A DNA stretch of 64,000 nt from Apoderus coryli (Eukaryota; Arthropoda; Insecta; Coleoptera; Attelabidae), in the NCBI GenBank assembly GCA_911728435.2, contig OU452204.1, positions 2,914,001 through 2,978,000 on the forward strand. The letters are read 5' to 3'. The first letter of the stretch is position 1. Every line of letters begins with the position of its first letter. The notes below the pieces were generated by a model. It searched no databases, was not told where the DNA came from, and saw only the letters and a list, made by a program, of their open reading frames with translations. Both the position numbers and the translations under genes were made by a program. Shown here in pieces: positions 32,467 through 44,085 of this stretch.

Positions 32467-33390
32467 ATTGTATATCTAAACAATATATGTAAATGTATCT
32501 TTATGGCCTCTACTTTGACTAGCCTCCGCTGTGTATATCATTTATATAAACGCAGGCACGTTTTAATCGCCTCCGTCTTTTTATAACTAAATTCCACTTC
32601 GTTATTGAACTTGTTTTGTTGAGGAGTTGTATATCAATTACTTACATTCATCTTATTGGGCTCCATTTTTTATAATGAACTTCGCGATCGTTTTCTGACC
32701 TAAATTCCTCTTGATTGGTTTTCTGGTTTTGCAGACGGGTTGTATATAAATAATGTTATGTGCATATAACTGATCAGCCTCCATTTTTTTCATACAAAGA
32801 AAGTATTGTCTCCTTCGTTACTGGTAGACAAAAAATGACTAAACCAAGCAAATTGAGAAAATTTATATTTGGAATTTCAACTTACAACTTACTCAATTAG
32901 TACAAGTATGAAACATTGAAATAACACGGTAACTAGTGAGATTCTTTTGCTGAATATTTTGTTCTTATAAGGTAGGTACTATATTATAAGGAATCCTTAT
33001 TTATTCCTTCACCAGAGGCAACCAACATCAGAAGATCAGCGGAAACAGTGTTCATTTCTTTCGATCGAATTGTAAAAATTCAAATGTATTCTTACCACAT
33101 ATCTACGTTGTGTTTACTTTTGGTACTTTTTTATTTTATTTATGCCTTCTGGTTTTAAAGCCACATTTATGGTTAATATTAGTACATCTAACAAAATTGC
33201 TCCGAGGCTAGGCTTATGAGAGTCTTTATTAATACAAATTAATTTAAGTTAAAATGCCAGATATTAACCCTCCAGTAAATTTGAACTTATTTATGAAGTT
33301 TTTATCTAGTTAGGTATATTGATTAAAAAAAAACAGTATTTTTGTAATGAACCAAAACCCAAAGAAAGATAAATAAATAAGAACATTGTA
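32467..33390. repeat. Duplicated intronic segment, copy 1
   Basis: It matches 34955-36165 in order: GTATATCTAAACAATATATG, TAGCCTCCGCTGTGTATAT, CATTGAAATAACACGGTAAC, TATTATAAGGAATCCTT, CCAACATC...AGAAGATCA. Within it GGCCTCC or GGCTCC recurs about every 80-90 bp after TTGTATATA...ATGTGCAT. No coding sequence. Confidence 0.75.
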
Positions 33391-33587
33391 TGCAAGAACA
33401 GAACGAAATGAATGGATTAAAAAAATGTATCGTGTAATTTTAAAACTTATTTTGAAAGAAATATAAAATATACTCTATACTATATACAATAAAATAACGT
33501 TAAATAAAATCAAAAACAAATTCAAGTTATAGATAAATAATAGCTACTTAAAAGAATAAAATAAGACATAATACAGTAGGTATAATA

Positions 33588-34723
33588 TATCCATGAAATG
33601 ACTGTAAAACGCTGAACTACAAATTCCTCAACTAAAAATATGCCGCTCTAGCCGTTTTGCCTACAGGGCGCTAAAGTTCTTAAATTAATATGGTTTTTTC
33701 AGAATAATTATTTTCTAAACGCCTTTATCAATTTTCACTAATTTTGAAACTAACCGATTTTTTGTTAATGCCTAGGAATTTAAAAATGGTGCGTGATTCG
33801 CAAAGAAAAGTTTCTTTCTCTCTGACATAAAATTTGCGCTAGACATACAGTTTATCTACAAAAAGATTATTTACAATACCTTGAAATTGATCATTGCCTA
33901 TTTATTCGACACGAAAAAATATATGTCGAAAGTTTTAATTCTGAACAATGTTTAAAATAATTGTTATGTTTGTTTACTAGGCAACAATAAAATAAATAAT
34001 CTGGCATAACGATAGTTTTTATTTCTTTTACGTAAATAATTATTGGTTCTTTAAAATGTACCAATATTCTATCGCTGAGAAGGTCGACATGCTTCTGGTA
34101 TATGGATTATGTGAGAGAAATGGACGTATGAGTGTCAGAGTCGATCGTGAAAAATATCCAGAATTCCTATCGATCAAACTTCCACGAATTATTAAGAAGT
34201 AAGTAACATAGAGAAAGGGGTAGTTTTCATGGAAATAATGTTAAGCCAGGACGCCAACTTACAATTAGGACTGCTGAGTTTGAAGTGGTAGTTTTAAACA
34301 GAATTGAAGATGATCCCAAGTTAAGTCGTATACGCTAGGGGTTCGGATTGGAGATTTCCAGAAGTACAATTAATAACATTCTACGAGAGCAGTTACTCCA
34401 TCCGTATCATGTCTAACAGGTGCGAAATGTTTTACCAAAGGACCCTAAAAGTCGGCTGACGTTTTACCATCTTATCAAGCCAATGAGAATACCACACATT
34501 CGTGCTGAAATGTGGTTTGTGCACGACGGAGCGCCATCCTTCTTTAGTACCAGCGTTCGCAGATTTTCAAATGAAACATATCCTAATAGATGGATCGGAA
34601 ATCGGCCAGCAAGGTCACCCAACTTAACGCCTCTGGACTTTGGATATTTGGTATATTCGCCTAGATATTTTTAGTTGAGAAATTGGTGGTTAAGCGTTGT
34701 ACAGTAATTTCATGGACACCCTG
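33588..34723 (+). mobile_element. Decayed mariner-type element
   Basis: The left end TCCATGAAATGACTGTAAAA (its CAGGGTG lost) is mirrored at 34667-34723, ending CACCCTG and TA. The inverted repeat is about 55 bp or longer. It carries transposase fragments of the same broad family as 4489-5643, and its two ends lie between the copies of the duplicated intronic segment. Confidence 0.75.
34056..34674 (+). pseudogene. Mariner-type transposase remnant
   Basis: The first frame (34056-34200) reads YSIAEKVDMLLVYGLCERNG, the N-terminal helix-turn-helix start. Frame changes and stops follow. The last frame (34420-34674) has VRNVLPKDPKS-like sequence, then HDGAPSFFSTSVRRFSNETY (second catalytic D) and ARSPNLTPLDFGYL (third D). 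The domain with the first catalytic D is deleted, and 36 rather than 41 residues separate the last two D residues, which looks like loss of a short stretch next to WIGN. Non-functional. Confidence 0.7.
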
Positions 34724-34954
34724 TATAATAGATAACGAAAGAAACAAACTAACAAATACTGTTTAAGTTACTTAAATTTGTTGGGTTTGTTAAAATGTTT
34801 CAAGTGGTAGGTAATACTTTAACTGAAATTGAAGTCTGACGGGTGCGATGAATGATGATACTACATTATTCCTTAGGCTTAAAATCTTTGTAGATCTTTG
34901 TTTAAATAATTGAATCAATACTTATGGATAAGTCGTGCGTCAAATTTACACTAG

Positions 34955-36165
34955 CTGTATATCTAAACAATATATGTGCATCTATATTATAGGCCTCCAT
35001 TGCCGGAACACGTGTTCTATATATATAAACTATTTATATACATCTATCTTAGTGGCATCTACTTTTTGTTAATAGCAAAATTTACATTTAGTGTATACAA
35101 TCAGAACATATACACAACAAACTTACTAGCCTCCGCTGTGTATATTATTTATACAAACAGACGTTTTAATCGCCTCCGCTGTCATATTTTTATAACTAAA
35201 TACGACTCCATTATTGCAATTGTTTTGTCGACGAGTTGTATATCAATGAATTAAATTCATCTTATTGGTCTCCATTTTTTACAATCTCTCGCTTTTTTTA
35301 TACTGAAATTCTTCTTCATTGATTTTATTATTCGCAGGCGCTTTGTATATAGATAATTTATGTGCATTTAACTTATTGGCCTTTGTTTTTACATAAAAAA
35401 TAAAGTATTGATTTCTTAGTTATTAGTAATTAAAAAATGATTGAAAACAAGCAAATTTTAAATTTGGAAATTCAACACAATATAAAATTAATATTCATAT
35501 TCATATTACTCAATTAGTACAAATATTAAACATTGAAATAACACGGTAACTACTCGAATATTTTCCTCGCTGATAATTTTATTTGACAATAATCTATTGT
35601 AAGGTATGTACTCTATTATAAGGAATCCTTGTTTACTAGAGTCAACCAACATCGTGACAGAAGATCAACGGAAGCAGTGGTCAGTTCATTCGGTCGAATT
35701 ATAAAAGTTTAAATGGTTGACTCTAACTTCATGTATTCTCTCTTACCATATGTTACATTTACGTGTTTACGGTGTTTTTACTTTTGTTGTTTTTTTATTT
35801 TATTCTTTTAAAGCCAAATAGTTACGGTTAACATTAGTACATCTTACAAAATTGACCCGAGACTTACTAAGTCCATTTCAGCTGCTTATGAGAGCCTTTA
35901 TTAATATAACTTAATTTAAGTCAAAGTCATGTCAAAGTAAAAGAATATATTAAATCCTGCACACCTTTTAACGCAATTGCTCTTTCCTTAAAATTATTTT
36001 CAGAAGTAGTAGTAGTTTTAAACTGAAACAATATACTCAAAATTTTTGTATTATAGGAGTGATCAATTTGAAGTTATTTATTTAGTTATAATAGATGTGG
36101 CATTGATTTAAAAAAAAAAGTATTTTTGTAATGAACGCAAACCCAAAGAAAAATAAATAAACAAT
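34955..36165. repeat. Duplicated intronic segment, copy 2
   Basis: This is the second copy of 32467-33390 in the same orientation, with scattered substitutions and indels (roughly three-quarters identical by eye). GGCCTCC/GGCATC/GGCCTTT motifs recur at 34991, 35055, 35128, 35171 and onward. Confidence 0.75.
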
Positions 36166-36671
36166 GTGTTTATTATTGGCCAACTAGTACGTGCGGAGCC
36201 CAGTGCAACTAGCGGACAAGTACGTGTGTTGCTATGACAGGTTGAGAAATCAAATATACTTTACAATACCTAAAATAGATAATTCTACCGACGAAATATA
36301 CACATGAAGGTTTACGATATATGTTAGCTGGTATCATTAGCCACCAGTAACGTTGCCAAATTTAGGAGGCTAATATGTGTACTTACACGTGGAGCCCAGT
36401 GCAACTAGTGCACAAGTAAGTGTGTATATCTGTGTATGTCTAACGCGCCACGTGGTGGAATTTTTTCAAACCCGGTTGTATATCTGTATGTGTGTATACT
36501 ACCCAGTGGGCTCCACCCTAAAATTTGCCAGAGGGGTGGGTATACCCTGTAGACCTGAAAAAACACTATATACACGGGGGTACGTAGTGGCCTCCGAAAA
36601 AACGCAGTCGCCTCCGTTTTGGAGCCCAGTGCGCTTAGCGTATATATATTTTGGAGGCCACTTTAACGTTT

Positions 36672-36673
<2 letters not shown>

Positions 36674-36709
<36 letters not shown>
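36674..36709. repeat. AT dinucleotide microsatellite
   Basis: About 18 AT units, preceded by GGAGGCCAC. Confidence 0.95.
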
Positions 36710-36714
<5 letters not shown>

Positions 36715-37529
36715 TTCGGTTGTGTCGATCTCCTGAATAGTTAGATTTTTTTTTTAAATCTACTAAAATGCTTAAAAGCCATGTATTACTCGACCCCTAC
36801 TGATATATGAAAATTTAGCGGTTGTGTCCACCCAAAATATAATGGCTTCATCCTAGGACTGTCCCAAACTCACATACCAAAATTCAGCTCAAGCGTTTAG
36901 GCGCTGAACAGACAATTTTGGGCAGTATACAAAAATTTCAATTTTAGTGAAGCTCGCCCAATTAAAAAAAAAAAAACACCTTATTATTCATACGTGACCA
37001 AGATAATTTAATTTTTGACTAACTTCCTTTGAGAAGTGTTATTATCATTAAATTTATTGTATCTCAGAATTTTTATAACAATTCTATTACAAGAGGTATA
37101 ATATGGTCCTTAAATACTAGTATTAAAATAATTATTTAAGAAGAATTATTATTAACAAAAAAAAAACAAAAAGATACAGTCATTATTATACTAAAACAAA
37201 AACAATATATCACTCATTTAGAAGAAATGACCGAAGCTTCTGTACTCCTATTAAATAATTAGTAATGATCTTGGAATCTGAGAAACATATATTCTCTATA
37301 ATAGCTATGAACTGATAAATGTTATTTTTACGTATTTGACACAAAAGGCGCGTAACACCAATGTTTTGTCGAAAGAGCATATTTATAATGTAATGTATAT
37401 TATGGACTTTGTGCCTAAACTTTTTAAGTTAAAAAATCTGAAAAATTAGAGTACTGTGATCGTGATAAAGAGATTAAATCTTCAGATAACAGTTTCTCTC
37501 TAAAATAAAGCAGTAAACGATTTGTATTT

Positions 37530-38760
37530 GCTCACAGGTTAATATAATCAATATTATTCCAGAGGTCCCAAAAATCCACAAAACAAACCATAATAATCGG
37601 GTGTATTTCAGGTAATGAAAGTAGTCTTTTAAAGAAACTGACCTGAGCTCGTTTCAAATGATAATCATAGCGTATGCCCCAAATTGTGTTGTACAATAAA
37701 GAACTCAAAATTATAGGTTCATACAATTTAATCCTTGCTTTCCAGTTGGGTTTTGATCCCGAAAGCAAATAACACTACCCATAGCAATTTGGATATAGCT
37801 ATCTCAGCCATTTCGTTAAATAGTCCTATACTTATACGTGAATTGAACTCTCAAATTCGTATATTTATTAACGACTTCTATATTTTCATCATACTAGTAA
37901 AATCTCTGTCTAAATTCCTTTTCGAAAGCAAATTATATTTATTTTTTTTTGCATTTAACTCCAGATTATTCCAGTTAATTCCCACTATTCCGTTATCACG
38001 AAATAATTTTTCAACATCAGAGATAAATATAGCAAATAACAATGGACTTAGCGACTGGCCTTATGATACCTCCTCACATACATCAATTTCATTACATAGT
38101 TTACCATCTTCTTTGACCTGCATTATCCGTCTGTCAAATGACAACTAACAATTTTTTTTTCTCCAATTGTTGGCATCTTGTCATGGAATTTACATCCAGG
38201 CAGCGTAAGTATGGACCTATAGTTTAGCGTGGAATCCGAAGAACCACGGTCCTCGACTGCCATACGCCAGCAGCCACGACTATGTAGTCAATAACTACTT
38301 GGCATAGGCAAGTCTACCGACTCGGCCGGAAGCACGGCGACCAGGTACTTGAATACCATGATCGCATCGACATGTGCTTGGACATCTCCCGCCCCAACTA
38401 ACAACTTTAAAACTCTGACGAATTTAGCACTGATGCCCAAGGCAAAATGTTTAAGCCACAGTAAATTATGATTAATAGAGTCGAAGGGTCGTATAAAATC
38501 TATGAATATACTAAAAAGTTTCCTTCCTTGTAAACGCAAATGTATCTTAATTAACGAGTTTAATGTAAATAAATTATCTACCCCCTACCCTTCCTAAACG
38601 TTCCTTACAAGAGTATGTAATGGCTGTACATGTTACATTTAGTGTAATATATTACCTTTCGCTTCACGTATTCCTGCCGGGGGCGCCCGGGTGCAGCGGC
38701 ACCCCCGTTTAACTCCGCACCAGCTGACCAATCCTAGAGTACCAGTGCACTAGTAAAGTA
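37530..38760 (-). pseudogene. LINE reverse transcriptase fragment in the intron
   Basis: On the minus strand from 38540: GRKLFSIFIDFIRPFDSINH (RT motif A), then GQSLSPLLFAIFISDVEKLF (motif B region, about 38110-38000), and in another frame PNWKARIKLYEPIILSSLLY and AQVSFFKRLLSLPEI (37768-37600). Frames change at least three times. A GC-rich stretch at 38670-38740 (GGGGGCGCCCGGGTGC) may be its upstream part. The LINE clade cannot be fixed. Confidence 0.65.
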
Positions 38761-38814
38761 CAAATATGTTTGCTGTCTACAAAATTGTAAGAAATATTTC
38801 ACATTTATTTTCAG

Positions 38815-38969
38815 GTTTTCTGCATGGTTATCCTTCAATTGTAGCTTATCCTGCACCTATATATCCGAAAGTGATACATGCCCCAATTATTGCAACTCCA
38901 ATAATAACAAAGACCATTGTGGCTGCTCCAATACATCATCCAATTCCATATCATGGTTGGTTACATTGA
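38815..38969 (+). CDS. Small secreted protein, exon 2 (mature peptide)
   Basis: The acceptor TTTATTTTCAG ends at 38814. The 155-base exon continues the frame from exon 1 (split Gly codon) and ends with TGA at 38967-38969, giving a 71-residue precursor. The mature part, about 50 residues, is rich in Pro, Ile, Ala, His and Tyr, with repeated A-P-I steps (YPAPIYPKVI, HAPIIATPII, VAAPIHHPIP), no Cys, and ends HGWLH. Known: short AAP/AAPA-like repeats typify low-complexity insect cuticle and related secreted proteins. A structural role in cuticle or a secreted peptide is inferred; the family is not named. Reading back from the exon into the intron gives a false upstream ATG at 38766. Confidence 0.8.
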
Positions 38970-39077
38970 TTGCAATATTGTTATTACTAAATTATTAAAG
39001 AATCCTTATGTGCTTATGTTATATTAAACTTTGAATGCTTAATTATTGTAAAAATGTACATAATAACAATGCCGATT

Positions 39078-39083
39078 AATAAA
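39078..39083 (+). promoter_or_regulatory. Polyadenylation signal
   Basis: AATAAA lies 109 bases after the stop codon, the first of several overlapping A/T-rich signals up to 39100. Confidence 0.55.
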
Positions 39084-39141
39084 AATAAAATAAATAAAAA
39101 ATATTAATAATTAGGAAAATAAATATAATAGTATTCAAATT

Positions 39142-40275
39142 CAAATTTATTTATTTCAAATATCCACTTAAAATATATACATGTTATTTTGCTCTAAGTT
39201 GAAATAAATAAAATAAATAATAATAAAGAAACAAATATAATCTTATATGTGCACCGCCCTGATTTTACTAAGCGGTGCATAGAGGATGCAAAAACTTGGT
39301 AAAGTTTCTCCGCTTCCTCCAAACACCACCAGACACCAAACGGTTGCTCACGCACTATCAGACCCTCAAATAATCTATCCCATTGTACCCAATAATGTTT
39401 TATAACTTACATGAACATTTAGTTATTCTTAAAAATTAGAAATGAACACAAAAAATTATAGATGAACATGTTTTTCTCTCGTTCTCCCCCTTCATCCATC
39501 CGTAGGAGTAAATCGAAGGTTATACACAAATAAAAATCTCACGTATCAATATAAAAGCTTTAAAAACAGACACCCAGCAGTAACATCATTGTAAAATTTC
39601 TATATATTCAGACTTCAACCAAGTTGCTAGTTTGAATTTAAAATTCTTGAAATTAATTTTATCCTTTAATTCCAATGGCATTTGATTATACACCTTATGG
39701 CCAATATATGCATGCTGGCCGATTCCTTTTTTACATACAGGTTCCCTAATAATATCACTTTTTTTATCACGCGTTAAATAATTATGATCAAGCTTTCCTA
39801 AAAACTGATTTGATTTATTAAGATGGACTACAGCACTCTTATAAAACATCTGTCGAATAGTTAACACATTAGCAACCTTAAACAGCTCTTCTGGTGGATA
39901 ACGAATATCCAAATGAAAAATTATTTTTAAGATTCTTTTTTGTATGATAAGTAGAGGTTCAAGATTGCTTCTGTATGCTCCACCCCAACCCTCAATTCCA
40001 TAAGATAACAACGATTGTAGCAAACCATAATAAAGACATACATTTTCTTTGGTGATAAAATTTTCGTTGTGTTTTTAAAAATGTATAGAAAAGATCGTAT
40101 TTTTTAACCAACGTTTGTATCTGAATATCCCATTTCAATTGTTGATCAATCATAATGCCTAGATACTTAACATAGTCCCTTTTACGTAAAACACAAATAT
40201 TTAGTTTATTTATTTTTTCTACTCCTACATGGATATTTGCTTTTTTTTTAAGCATGTATGCCATTCCAGTGAACT
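39142..40275 (-). pseudogene. LINE ORF2 C-terminal fragment
   Basis: Minus-strand frames 40264-39992 and 40023-39586 overlap by a frameshift: VLRKRDYVKYLGIMIDQQLK (RT thumb region), then LQSLLSYGIEGWGGAYRSNL, LLIIQKRILKIIFHLDIRYP and HKVYNQMPLELKD. These are typical of the post-RT part of insect Jockey-like ORF2. It is 5'-truncated; the 3' end is an AAATAAATAAATT tail near 39142-39160 complement. Confidence 0.75.
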
Positions 40276-40299
40276 GAACGAATACTTATATCATATCCA

Positions 40300-40464
40300 G
40301 GGACACCACAGCGAGCTATCCTTGGTGAAGATATAGAACCTCCAACCCTCACCCGCTGTACTCTGTTGCTTAGATATGAGTCAAAGAGTTTAAGAGAAGT
40401 GACGTTCAAACCACAGGACTTCAGTATCGATCTCAGAATTTGGTAGTTTGTAGTATCATAAATA
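40300..40464 (-). repeat. Inverted copy of LINE RT segment (left palindrome arm)
   Basis: This 165-bp stretch is the reverse complement of 40616-40779 with about one visible mismatch. A 151-bp AT-rich spacer separates the arms. Confidence 0.9.
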
Positions 40465-40615
40465 AGAATTTACTTTATATTAAATTGTTTGAGAGTTTCA
40501 TAAACTATTTGACGTTTAGAAATAATATAAAAGACAATTAGAATAATTAATCAAAGGTGCCATTGCCAACTAAAACACATAATTTGATTGGTCGATATCC
40601 TAACTAGTTTAGGAT

Positions 40616-41318
40616 ATTTATGATACTACAAACTACCAAATTCTGAGATCGATACTGAAGTCCTGTGGTTTGAACGTCACTTCTCTTAAACTCTTTGACT
40701 CATATCTAAGCAACAGAGTACAGCGGGTGAGGGTTGGAGTTTCTATATCTTCACCAAGGATAGCTCGCTGTGGTGTCCCTCAGGGATCTATTTTGGGACC
40801 ATTGTTATTTACATTATGCACGTCGCAGTTTCCCAAATTTATAAATGGAGTACAAATGTGTATGTATGCTGATGACATGCAATTGCTTTATTCTTTTGCT
40901 GCACATGAATCTCATCAGGCTGCTGATCGAATTAATGAAGATCTTGATAGTTTGAACCGTAAGTCAGTTGAGCATTCATTGATTATTAATCCTGAAAAGT
41001 CGGCTGTCCTAGTGTTTGGCAACAAACATGACCACTATAACTCAACAACTAAATATCGTGATTGATAATGTCAAACTACAACCTAGTGATAGTGCAAAGA
41101 ACTTGGGCCTTATTTTTGATAAAACTTTACGTTTCAGAGAGCAGGTTTCAAAAAACATTCAAAAAGCTTATATTGCCCTGAAGCTTCTTTATCCTCACCG
41201 CCATTGCCTAAATCATAAAACTAAAAAATGTTATGTGACTCGTTGGTGCTCTCCCAGTATTGCTTTCCAGTGTATGGTCCATGTCTAGATAATGACACTT
41301 TCATGAGAATACAACGAG
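40616..41318 (+). pseudogene. Jockey-like LINE RT, interrupted by hAT (part 1)
   Basis: Frames give LKLFDSYLSNRVQRVRVG, CGVPQGSILGPLLFTL (motif B), MCMYADDMQLLYSF (YADD, near 40865), INPEKSAVLVFG, NLGLIFDKTLRFREQV and PVYGPCLDNDTFMRIQR. Frameshifts lie near 41030 and 41250. At 41318 the coding sequence is interrupted by the hAT element and resumes at 44344 (VQNSCIRFIYG), stopping at 44382 where the large array begins. Confidence 0.85.
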
Positions 41319-41538
41319 CAGTGCTGCCGTTTCAGTACAATTGTACTGAATACAGTACAAAATTAACAAATTCGGTACGTCAGTACTACGTTTTGAAAAA
41401 ACCCTCATTTTTAGTACGAAATCCCAAAAAGGCAGTAAAGTCAAACACAATCTGCAAAAAATTAATAAAAATTGAAAAATAGGGGATCTACTCTTAAATT
41501 AAAAATTAAACTTTCTTACTGCTGCCCTCTAGTGGCTT

Positions 41539-44085
41539 GTGGATAAACTCTATAAAGTAAAGGCTAAATTTCAGGGGATTTTGCCCAATATATTTGTCAT
41601 AGGTTGCCTTTCACATTCACTAGATTTATGTGCCTCTAAGGCATGTGCCACTTTGCCAAATCAAATAGAAGATTTTGCGCGTAGTGATGCAGCAGAGACT
41701 TGTTTATGGATATTTTACAAATTATATACAACTATAAAACTAGATATTAACTTTTATTAACGAGAACTATTTAAAAATTAACTTGACAATCTATTAATTT
41801 ATTTGACAATCTATTATTGTATTTTTAACAATGTGACGTGAGTGGATTGGGTGATTCCATATTCCAACACTCCTCCTCACGAACGTCACTGTGGATGAAG
41901 TCCTAACAGCGAACTTAAATACTTATGTTTCGGTCCAGATAGAGCTTTAGTAAATATATCAGCTTCCATATCTTCGGTTCTCCGATACATAATTTCTATA
42001 CTACCACTTTCAACAGTTTCTCGGATAAAATGTTGTCTTATATCGATGTGTTTGGATTTTGAATTAACTGTTGGATTAACAGCTAATATTTTTGCAGCTT
42101 GATTATCGTTATAGATAATAATCTTTTCTTGATTAATACCCAAATCATTCGCTAATTTTTTCAGATGAAGGGCTTCTTTTGCAGAATCAGTTAATGCCAT
42201 ATATTCACTTTCTGCGGTTGAGAGTGCGACTGTTCGTTGCTTTCGTGCTTCCCAACTAATTGCTGCGTTGGCATACTTAAATACATAGCCAGTATATGAT
42301 CTTCTGTCGATTGTACAATTTGCCCAATCCGCATCAGTTAAACCATAAATTTCATCATTACATCTTGAATAATATAAACTAATATCTTTTGTTCCTTGTA
42401 AATATCGAAGAACTCTTTTTGCAGCAATCCAATGTTCACTACCGTAACATGAATTAAATTGACTTAAATAGCTAACTGCAAAACTTATATCCGGCCTGGT
42501 CCCTACAGATAAATACATGAGTGCACCAATTAAATTTTGATATGGTAAATCTTGCCCACTATTTGAATTTTTTGTTAATTTTATTCCAGGTATAATTGGT
42601 GTACTTGCTATTTTACAATTTGTCATATTGAATTTTTCTAAAATTTCGTCAATGTACTTTCGCTGATTTATTGAAATTCCATTACTTTCCTTTTTGAATT
42701 CTATTCCTAAACAATATTTAATTTCGCCCAAATCTCGCATTTTGAATGTTGAAGTTAATTTTTCTTTAATATCTCGAATTGCATTCATAGATTTCGAAGC
42801 AATTAATATATCATCAACATATACAGCGAGTATTATTTTTGCTCCTCCTTTCGTATATAAGTACATACAAGGATCTGCTGTTGAAGATTTAAAACCTAAT
42901 TTTTTTAAAGTTTCGTCAAGCTTCTTGTACCATTGGCGTCCAGCTTGTTTTAGCCCATATAACGCTTTCTTTAATAAACATGCTTTCTCATTTATGAAAT
43001 TATTAATATCAGTTCCGATTTTGCATTTAAATCATCGGTGTCCCATTTACTTTGTATACCTATTTCATTTTCAACTTCTGGTCTAGGTATTTTCCCTGTG
43101 ACGTAGTCACTCTTTACAACTTTGTTGAAGCTGAACCGCACAAAATGTTGAGACCGGCGCAGACAAGGTGGCTTTCTTTGGAGGCTGTTGTCAGTCGAAT
43201 ATTGGAACAGTGGAACGCTTTATCGCTCTACTTTCAAAATGAATCGCTAGTTGAAAATGTTTATGGAGCCAGGGAAATATTGGAAACTTTAAATAACCCA
43301 ATTTTTAAATTATATTTTCAATTTTTGAATCCTATTTTAAAAATTATTTGTAAAATGAATTCCAAAGCGAATCGCCTAGAATAGACAAAATAATTCCCAC
43401 TATATCCATGAACTTCAAAATGATTTCAAAATTTTATTTAAAGAATGAAATAGTTAATACTGTTCCAATTAATAATATTAATCCTCGAAATCCTGATTAT
43501 TTTAAAAAGCTTGAAAATATTTACCTCGGTGCTAGTTTTCAACTGACACTTGCCAATAATTTACATAAATTATCCAAGCCAGAGGTCGATCAAGTTCGGG
43601 TAAATTGTTTAAACTTTTATGTGACGTTGTGTTCAGAAATTAGAACAAGGGTCGATTTTTCCAATGAAGTCTTTAATGAAATTACAAATGTATTAGACAT
43701 CAGGAATATGTTTAATGATGATAAGTCTAGTTTATCGCGGTTAGTGGGGATATTTCCAAATATAATAAAAGTTGATTTCATTGAAGATTTGAATCTGGAA
43801 TGGCGACTGCTTTCTGAACATAAAGCAGATGAAGATTTAAAAAATGTGGAACATGTAATTGCTTTTCTAAGAAAATGTAAAAATCATAGGGAAGAATGTA
43901 TATTTAAAAAATTGATCATGGTAGTACTGCAGCTGAAAAAATATTTTCTATTCTGAGCATAATAAAAAACAAATATAGAAACAGTTTAAATGTAGCTACA
44001 GTGGAAAACTTACTTCATTCTAAAGAAATATTAAAAAATAATACTTGTTTTTCATGGGTGGTCCCCGATGAATTAATTACTTGAT
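41539..44085 (+). pseudogene. hAT transposase remnant, split by copia
   Basis: Part 1 (41539-41684): LPNIFVIGCLSHSLDLCASKA and CATLPNQIEDFAR. Part 2 (43106-44085): NFVEAEPHKMLRPAQTRWLS, AVVSRILEQWNALSLYFQNE and VYGAREILETLNNPI. After a stop near 43384 comes a 182-codon frame (43408-43956, VFNEITNVLDIRNMFNDDKS), and the conserved C-terminal dimerisation region follows in another frame (DHGSTAAEKIFSILSIIKNK, 43912-44085). Known: this layout is that of ZBED/SCAND3-like hAT proteins. The N-terminal zinc-finger part is missing, a stretch around the copia insertion is lost, and two frame breaks remain. It is non-functional here, not a host gene. Confidence 0.8.
41685..43105 (-). mobile_element. Deleted copia copy inside hAT
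   Basis: It is the same family as 25358-29791 on the opposite strand. The only LTR is 41685-41869 (two visible substitutions). RT-RNase H 42866-41886 is open for 326 codons and differs from the other copy at about two residues. Upstream, coding jumps at about 42997 from RT (ACLLKKALYGLKQAGRQWYK) straight to the N-terminal part of Gag (DYVTGKIPRPEVENEIGI). About 2.6 kb corresponding to 25886-28478 is therefore missing, and the element is cut within Gag at 43105. Confidence 0.9.

Larger units (their letters stand above)
30955..38814 (+). other. Intron of the small secreted-protein gene, filled with repeats
   Basis: The GT donor (30955) and AG acceptor (38813-38814, preceded by TTTATTTTC) bound 7.86 kb. 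It contains a SINE end, a duplicated GGCCTCC-rich segment, a mariner relic, two AT microsatellites and a LINE fragment. Repeats GGAGCCCAGTGC occur at 36195, 36391 and 36619. 31480-32150 and 36720-37440 show nothing else I can name. Confidence 0.75.

Noticed and set aside
36377..36736. 119-codon frame ending in the AT microsatellite
   Set aside because: It runs through repeated GGAGCCCAGTGC segments and then the AT run, giving Tyr-Ile repeats; no coding evidence.
38766..38814. Start of exon 2 at the in-frame ATG 38766
   Set aside because: The stretch before 38815 ends in a strong TTTATTTTCAG acceptor, encodes no signal peptide, and exon 1 supplies a matching phase and signal sequence.
41539..44085. 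Domesticated host hAT-derived gene
   Set aside because: It has terminal repeats and a target duplication around it, missing N terminus, frame breaks and a copia insertion; it is a dead transposon.
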